Below, piece by piece: positions 57,325-64,000 of a stretch of 64,000 bases of DNA. Numbering within the stretch: the first letter of the stretch is position 1; every line of letters starts with the position of its first letter. The stretch covers positions 19,448,218 through 19,512,217 of the forward strand of contig NC_091185.1 of assembly GCF_040958095.1 (NCBI RefSeq). The letters run 5' to 3'. Source of the DNA: Procambarus clarkii (Eukaryota; Arthropoda; Malacostraca; Decapoda; Cambaridae). Below the pieces are notes generated by a model that had not been told where the DNA came from, ran no database searches, and saw only the letters and a program-made list of their open reading frames with translations. The translations under genes and the position numbers were made by a program.

Positions 57325-58881
57325 AATCTGTCGTAACTCTTGTGACAAACTTTATCGTTCTCTTTTTGAGTGACTTTTTAGGCGTAACTTCATCACTGTT
57401 CATGTGACATGTCCATGGGCTGTGTGTTGTGCTCGGAATGGGCTTCTTCTGTGGCCGGAGGAATATTTGTAGAGCCGGTGTTAGGCACAAAACTGGACAG
57501 TTAGTTATCGGTCATGTCGTTAGGATTGCTGTTCCGCTCAAACAAGGCTTTTTCTGATGTGAAAGTAATATTTGTGTACCGGAGGATATCATCTCCGATT
57601 ATAAACTCGTAATCATAGACTTCCGCGATGTATATATCCGTAGTGAATTTAAGTCCTTCGAACTTAACTTCTGCATTCCTGATAATGCGGTTGGCCTCAC
57701 ATGGTTCTCCGTGTACATTAACGAAGTCTACACTTTGACATGCCTCGGTTACAAGGCCTAGTCTAATAACACCTTGGCTGCTGATGATCGTATTAGGGGC
57801 ACCGGTGTCCACGAAGGCTTCCATTTCCTTACTGTTGATTGTGGACTTGACATGAATGGTATTGTAATTTACGACAGAGAACTCTTTGTCCTGCATCTTC
57901 TGTGGCCGTATTATTAGTTGGGGATTTTTCATGTCATTAATTATTGAGCAGTTATATGAAACTAAAATATCCATGGAGAGTAATGCATCCTTGGTGGGAA
58001 AATCATAAACATATATCTCGGTATCAAGAGAGAAATCGCTCTGGAAATAAGGTTTGGCTTTCAAGAGCCCCTTGAAGGGATCTGAAAATGTTAATGTCTC
58101 CTGCTCATTGCCATCCTAGTCTACAGTCGCCAACTAATGGAAACATTCAAAATCCTGGTCTATTACGGCCTCCAAGCCGTATTGTTTCATCAGGGGAACC
58201 GTGATTAGGGTTATACATGCGCCTGTGTCAACAGTGAAGTCAACAACTTGATTCCCCAGTTGGACAGGAACAAATATTTCATTAGCGTGCCGGTAAAGAG
58301 GGAGAGACACCTCTCTTGATACTCCTCTGTCACACGCCATTGTTCCTTGTAAAGTGTCCGTCTCTCGCTCCAGCAGCTTATATGGGATTCATATCCATGA
58401 TACATTTTATTTAGTTAGGCTGCAAATGTTAGAACAGCTCGGCTGTGTTGTCAATTGTGACACTACAAATTTACTAGAATTTTATTTACATGAATTGACT
58501 TGAGGGTTACTAACACTTTAGCGGCCTCGACGAGGACAGAAAGCCAGCGGATTGTCAAAGGTCACGGCAAAGGAATGGCTTGAACCCTAATAACCCTTTT
58601 TAATGTCACAATGACAACACAACAAAGGTGTTCTAACATTTTCATTTAAAAACTGTTTAGTGGAGTATTGACAGTTCAGTCTCGTCACGTGTCTCAACAC
58701 TGTCAGGCCTTCAACAGTAAGTAAATCACAAGGCCGCTAATTTACGTAAAAACATTTAATATAAAAATGTAATAATATGGACACACGATGTCTCTTAACT
58801 ATTCCTCACTGAAATATACGGCCAAACTCAGGCTTCTTTAGTGCAATTCTTTGTGTGCCTAAGCAACTAATATTTAATTTA
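56207..58881. repeat. Segmental duplication, copy 3 of the retropepsin unit
   Basis: Near-identical partner of 46237-48825. Unlike copy 2, it continues into the 36-, 40-, 28- and 30-bp arrays as copy 1 does. Confidence 0.9.
57501..58340 (-). pseudogene. Tandem retropepsin-like relic, copy 3
   Basis: Same architecture as copy 2: ATG at 58340, first DTGA loop, TAG at 58134-58136 and a second TAG six codons on, then 58064-57501 with LLSMDIL, the second DTGA loop and IIGDDIL. It differs from copy 2 by two residues in the second open stretch (Ala to Ser near LVSYN, Asp to Glu near IAEV). Confidence 0.7.
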
Positions 58882-59105
58882 AGTATAGCCAAACTATCTA
58901 TCAACTAAACGGCTTTATCATTTATATACATTTGTACATATAATTACCGGGGTATGATAACTGCATGAATGAACACGTTAAATGGTTGTATGAACAACAT
59001 GGACACTAATGTGGCGGGCAATAGTGTGGCCTCGCCTGATGTTACCCGGCTCATCTCTTCCCTTGCAACACCTCCAACCTCCTCCCATCTGTTGATTGTC
59101 AGTCC
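58390..59105. other. Non-coding spacer of composite unit, copy 3
   Basis: Homologous to 4900-5606; nothing further recognised. Confidence 0.6.
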
Positions 59106-59111
59106 TTACTG

Positions 59112-59558
59112 TTCCGTCCCGGTTGGCTACCATTCCCTCCCCGTCCCATCCGTCCCGGTTGGTCACCATTCCTTCCCCCGTTCCATCCGTCCTGGTTGGT
59201 CACCATTCCTTCCCCGTCCCATCCGTCCCGGTTGGTCACCATTCCTTCCCCGTCCCATCCGTCCTGGTTGGTCACCATTCCTTCCCCGTCCCATCCGTCC
59301 CGGTTGGTCACCATTCCTTCCCCGTCCCATCCGTCCTGGTTGACCACCATTCCTTCCCCGTCCCATCCGTCCCGGTTGGTCACCATTCCTTCCCCGTCAC
59401 ATCCGTCCTGGTTGACCACCATTCCTTCCCCGTCCCATCCGTCCCGGTTGGTCACCATTCCTTCCCCGTCCCATCCGTCCTGGTTGACCACCATTCCTTC
59501 CCCGTCCCATCCGTCCCGGTTGGTCACCATTCCTTCCCCGTCACATCCGTCCTGGTTG
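59112..59558. repeat. 36-bp minisatellite, copy 3 (about 12 units)
   Basis: CCGTCCCATCCGTCCCGGTT and CCTGGTT units alternate almost strictly, so a 72-bp two-unit repeat is expanding. A last unit lies right of the solo LTR at 60627-60665. Confidence 0.93.
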
Positions 59559-60626
59559 TGTCGGAAAATCCGACACCATTTAATAATCATACAGATAATA
59601 GCTGTATTGTATAAACAAGTTACCCATAGAAAACGTAACTTGTAGTGGAATTACCGTCTAAAGAAAACGGGATATCATCACCACATACCATTATAAATTG
59701 ACCAGCTATTCTGCTGGGAATTATTCTTAAATACATTAGTCTTTGGACTTTACCATCATAAAACATCTTATATAAATTAACTTAATTATCAATATTAAAG
59801 TAGAGTAAATGTGACCCTTCTATCACTTTCTGAAATCTGGACAAAGTAGGCCAGGCGTCAGGGAGGAAGGAGGCAGCCATTGTTGTGTCACCTCCGAGAC
59901 GTGTGGAGCAAATTTAGCTCCTATCATATCTGGACAATGTCGGCCAGTAACGTCAATAGTATGGAGTGTTAAACAGCCATTGTTTATATTGAGACCAGAG
60001 GCTCACACAGGAGCAAATTCGGCTCCTGTTAATTTTACTTGGACGTAGTGTTATGGAAACCAAAGGTGTACCATTGTCAACACGCTGTCTACAAATTCAA
60101 GTTAAGTGTCTATCCGAAACCCGTTTATCATTCATTTATGGCCATTAATGTCAGGATATAGGGTGACCCGGTTAGATCACGTGGAAGCCTCAAACTAAAG
60201 GTAATTAAGCCAGGTCTTTATTGTTCCATGTACTGTATAGTGTTTTCTCTGATATAGCTTGTCATATATAGGATTCTGGCTTCACAGCTAGCGCACTTTT
60301 GACAGGTCAAGATGAGGAAGATTTGTGCACCAGTTACTGGGTGATATGGAAGCTACCTCAAAGAGGATAATTTGGTGTCTACACCCTAGTTATACCTGGT
60401 GGACTAACCTGCTGTACTATAAGATAAGGAACCTCTTCAATGTATGTAGTTACTGTAGTTTGATTGGCTGCATATATATTAATTTAATAACCCCCCCTAA
60501 TGTGTAGAGGATCGATTTGTGAGATTAAGAGATTATTGCAGAAATACAGTCCACTTATCATTATACAAATTGCTATCGAAGTATATAAATTAACGTAAAT
60601 ATAAATCTCACAGGTCGGTTCCCACA
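59559..60626. mobile_element. Solo LTR (1,068 bp) with 5-bp TSD
   Basis: It begins TGTCGGAAAATCCGACA, itself a hairpin with three A in the loop, and ends CCCACA, giving the TG...CA ends of an LTR. It is flanked by GGTTG at 59554-59558 and 60627-60631, a 5-bp target duplication inside a 36-bp minisatellite unit. Copy 1 lacks it at the same place. No internal coding or second LTR is present, so the element was probably reduced by LTR-LTR recombination. Superfamily not assigned. Confidence 0.85.
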
Positions 60627-60748
60627 GGTTGACCACCATTCCATCCCTGTCCCATCCGTCCCATCCCAAATCATTATACTGATCCCTTCCTAGTACTGTA
60701 CAGTCGTAATGGCTTGGCGTTCTCTCCTGATAGTTCCCTTCGGTGCTA

Positions 60749-61955
60749 AGTCCTTCTAAACATATCTACCAGACACTGAACCCATTATGTGTCTACCAAA
60801 CATATCTACCAGACACTGAACCCATTATGTGTCTACCAAACATATCTACCAGACACTGAACCCATTATGTGTCTACCAAACATATCTACCAGAGACTGAA
60901 CCCATTATGTGTCTACCAAACATATCTACCAGACACTGGATCCATTATGTGCCTTCTAAACATATCTACCAGACACTGAACCCATTATGTGCCTTCTAAA
61001 CATATCTACCAGACACTGAACCCATTATGTGCCTTCTAAACATATCTACCAGACACTGAACCCATTATGTGCCTTCTAAACATATCTACCAGACACTGAA
61101 CCCATTATGTGTCTACTAAACATATCTGCTGGACACTGAACCCATTATGTGCCTTCTAAACATATCTACCAGACACTGAACCCATTATGTGTCAACTAAA
61201 CATATCTGCTGGACACTGAACCCATTATGTGCCTTCTAAACATATCTACCAGACACTGAACCCATTATGTTCCTTCTAAACATATCTACCAGACACTGAA
61301 CGCATTATGTGCCTTCTAAACATATCTACCAGACACTGAACCCATTATGTGTCTACCAAACATATCTACCAGACACTGAACCCATTATGTGTCTACCAAA
61401 CATATCTACCAGACACTGAACCCATTATGTGTCTACCAAACATATCTACCAGAGACTGAACCCATTATGTGTCTACCAAACATATCTACCAGACACTGGA
61501 TCCATTATGTGCCTTCTAAACATATCTACCAGACACTGAACCCATTATGTGCCTTCTAAACATATCTACTAGACACTGAACCCATTATGTGCCTTCTAAA
61601 CATATCTACCAGACACTGAACCCATTATGTGTCTACTAAACATATCTGTTGGACACTGAACCCATTATGTGCCTTCTAAACATATCTACCAGACACTGAA
61701 CCCATTATGTTCCTTCTAAACATATCTACCAGACACTGAACCCATTATGTGCCTTCTAAACATATCTACCAGACACTGAACCCATTATGTGTCTACTAAA
61801 CATATCTGCTGGACACTGAACCCATTATGTGCCTTCTAAACATATCTACCAGACACTGAACCCATTATGTGCCTTCTAAACATATCTACCAGACACTGAA
61901 CCCATTATGTGCCTTCTAAACATTTCTACCAGACACTGAACCCATTATGTTCCTT
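60749..61955. repeat. 40-bp minisatellite, copy 3 (about 30 units)
   Basis: Same unit as 5848-6250. Rare variants recur 560 bp apart (AGAGACTGAA at 60891 and 61451; AGACACTGGA at 60931 and 61491), a block duplication of 14 units. Confidence 0.95.
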
Positions 61956-62195
61956 TGTAACCCTTTCCACCACTGCCCAGGGAATGGGTATGGGTGCATA
62001 ATAAATGTCATACACTAACATACACAAATAATACATGGCAGAACGTCTTCTATACACGCTTGCTTGACCAACTATGTAGGTGATGGGTGACCACAACGTA
62101 GCTGAAGATATGGTCACCAAACATCTCATCACAAGATGAGGGAGAGGATGACGTTTCGGTCCGTCATGGACCATTACCACGTCGTGTAGACTTAA
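61956..62195. other. Spacer with MITE core, copy 3
   Basis: Homologous to 6251-6489, including GACGTTTCGGTCCGTCATGG. Confidence 0.6.
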
Positions 62196-63690
62196 TAGAT
62201 AGTTACTCCTGCGCCCTACTGATAGACAGGTTACTCCTGCGCCCTACTGATAGACAGGTTACTCCTGCGCCCTACTGATAGACAGGTTACTCCTGCGCCC
62301 TACTGATAGATAGGTTACTCCTGCGCCCTACTGATAGATAGGTTACTCCTGCGCCCTACTGATAGACAGGTTACTCCTGCGCCCTACTGATAGATAGGTT
62401 ACTTCTGCGCCCTACTGATAGAGAGGTTACTCCTGCGCCCAACTGATAGATAGATTACTCCTGCGCCCTACTGATAGGTTACTCCTGCGCCCTACTGATA
62501 GATAGGTTACTCCTGCGCCCTACTGATAGATAGGTTACTCCTGCGCCCTACTGATAGATAGGTTACTCCTGCGCCCTACTGATAGACAGGTTACTCCTGC
62601 GCCCTACTGATAGATAGGTTACTCCTGCGCCCTACTGATAGATAGGTTACTCCTGCGCCTTACTGATAGACAGGTTACTCCTGCGCCCTACTGATAGATA
62701 GGTTACTTCTGCGCCCTACTGATAGAGAGGTTACTCCTGCGCCCAACTGATAGATAGATTACTCCTGCGCCCTACTGATAGGTTACTCCTGCGCCCTACT
62801 GATAGATAGGTTACTCCTGCGCCCTACTGATAGATAGGTTACTCCTGCGCCCTACTGACAGATAGGTTACTCCTGCGCCCTACTGATAGATAGGTTACTC
62901 CTGTGCCCTACTGATAGACAGGTTACTCCTGCGCCCTACTGATAGATAGGTTACTTCTGCGCCCTACTGATAGATAGGTTACTCCTGCGCCCAACTGATA
63001 GATTGGTTACTCCTGCGCCCTACTGATAGGTTACTCCTGCGCCATACTGATAGATAGGTTACTCCTGCGCCCTACTGATAGATAGGTTACTTCTGCGCCC
63101 TACTGATAGATAGGTTACTCCTGCGCCCTACTGATAGACAGGTTACTTCTGCGCCCTACTGATAGATAGGTTACTCCTGCGCCATACTGATAGATAGGTT
63201 ACTCTTGCGCCCTACTGATAGATAGGTTACTCCTGTGCCATACTGATAGATAGGTTACTCCTGCGCCCTACTGAGAGACAGGTTACTCCTGCGCCCTACT
63301 GATAGACAGGTTACTCCTGCGCCCTACTGATAGATAGGTTACTCCTGCGCCCTACTGATAGATAGGTTACTCCTGCGCCATACTGATATATAGGTTACTC
63401 CCGAACCCTACTGATAGATAGGTTAGTCCCGCGCCCTACTGATAGATAGGTTACTCCCGCGCCCTACTGATAGATAGGTTACTCCCGCGCCCTACTGATA
63501 GATAGGTTACTCCTGCGCCCTACTGATAGATAGGTTACTCCTGCGCCATACTGAAAGATAGGTTACTCCCGCGCCCTACTGATAGATAGGTTACTCCCGC
63601 GCCCTACTGATAGATAGGTTACTCCTGCGCAATACTGATAGATAGGTTACTCCTGCGCCCTACTGATAGATAGGTTAGTCCCGCGACCAT
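62196..63690. repeat. 28-bp minisatellite, copy 3 (about 53 units)
   Basis: GATAGATAGGTTACTCCTGC units with occasional 24-bp units lacking one GATA. The variant series ACTTCTGCG, GAGAGG, CCCAACT and a 24-bp unit recurs at 62401 and 62705 (304 bp apart), and more loosely near 62953. Confidence 0.95.
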
Positions 63691-63763
63691 CTGATGTTCT
63701 CATAGGTCTCCTGAAACCAGGGATCCCATGCAGTCGGCAGTTGCAACGTCAACATTAAACGTG

Positions 63764-64000
63764 GCTGGTCGACACATCCACTCACCCATCACGGCTGGTC
63801 GACACATCCACTCACCCATCACGGCTGGTCGACACATCCACTCACCCATCACGGCTGGTCGACACATCCACTCACCCATCACGGCTGGTCGACACATCCA
63901 CTCACCCGTCATGGCTGGTCGACACATCCACTCACCTATCATGGCTGGTCGACACATCCACTCATCCGTCAAGGCTGGTCGACACATCCACTCACCCATC
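63764..64000 (+). repeat. 30-bp minisatellite, copy 3, running off the window
   Basis: GGTCGACACATCCACTCA units, about 8 visible, CCCATCACGGCT variant first. It occupies the same position relative to the 28-bp array as the 6866-7068 array before the palindrome. Confidence 0.93.

Overview
This window looks like intergenic, repeat-dominated nuclear DNA of a decapod crustacean, most likely a crayfish. I base that on remembered resemblance of the interspersed repeats to decapod repeats: tRNA-derived SINEs, LINE tails ending in GTGAGTA(CA)n, and a MITE with the core GACGACGTTTCGGTCCGTCC. I see no host protein-coding gene with exons. All convincing coding sequence belongs to transposable elements (TEs), and most of it is broken.

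Layout. 1-3637: a LINE with an apurinic-type endonuclease (EN), reverse transcriptase (RT) and C-terminal zinc finger. 3638-7068: copy 1 of a composite unit holding a gene relic with two tandem retropepsin domains on the minus strand, followed by 36-, 40-, 28- and 30-bp minisatellites. 7069-19829: a 12.8-kb almost perfect palindrome with a 1-nt centre; its arms carry two satellites and CT-rich microsatellites. 19830-22155: a large 30-bp minisatellite in the same orientation as the array left of the palindrome. 22236-24340: a 25-bp minisatellite. 25142-26330: a decayed RNase H LINE end. 27145-37870: a nest of LINE copies joined by (CA)n tracts, several tRNA-SINEs, and an RT-RNase H LINE with an exact 15-bp target-site duplication. 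38341-39439: an internally deleted hAT-like DNA transposon with terminal inverted repeats (TIRs), a near-perfect 8-bp duplication and a BED-finger ORF. 40021-43345: the 5' half of a two-ORF LINE, cut off by a 39-bp minisatellite (43345-46960). 46237-48825 and 56207-58881: a near-identical segmental duplication carrying retropepsin copies 2 and 3. 52115-56990: a second 39-bp array, interrupted by a MITE. 58882-64000: the continuation of copy 3, with the same order of 36-, 40-, 28- and 30-bp arrays, a 1,068-bp solo LTR with a 5-bp duplication, and the 30-bp array running off the window.

The pieces do not form a pathway. They record nested transposition, array expansion and segmental duplication. 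The strongest candidates for something undescribed are the giant palindrome set in a minisatellite, the repeated composite unit with its double retropepsin relic, and the head-to-tail LINE chain linked by (CA)n, which suggests insertion into its own tails or into AC microsatellites. Many long open frames here are artefacts of stop-free minisatellites and are not called as genes.
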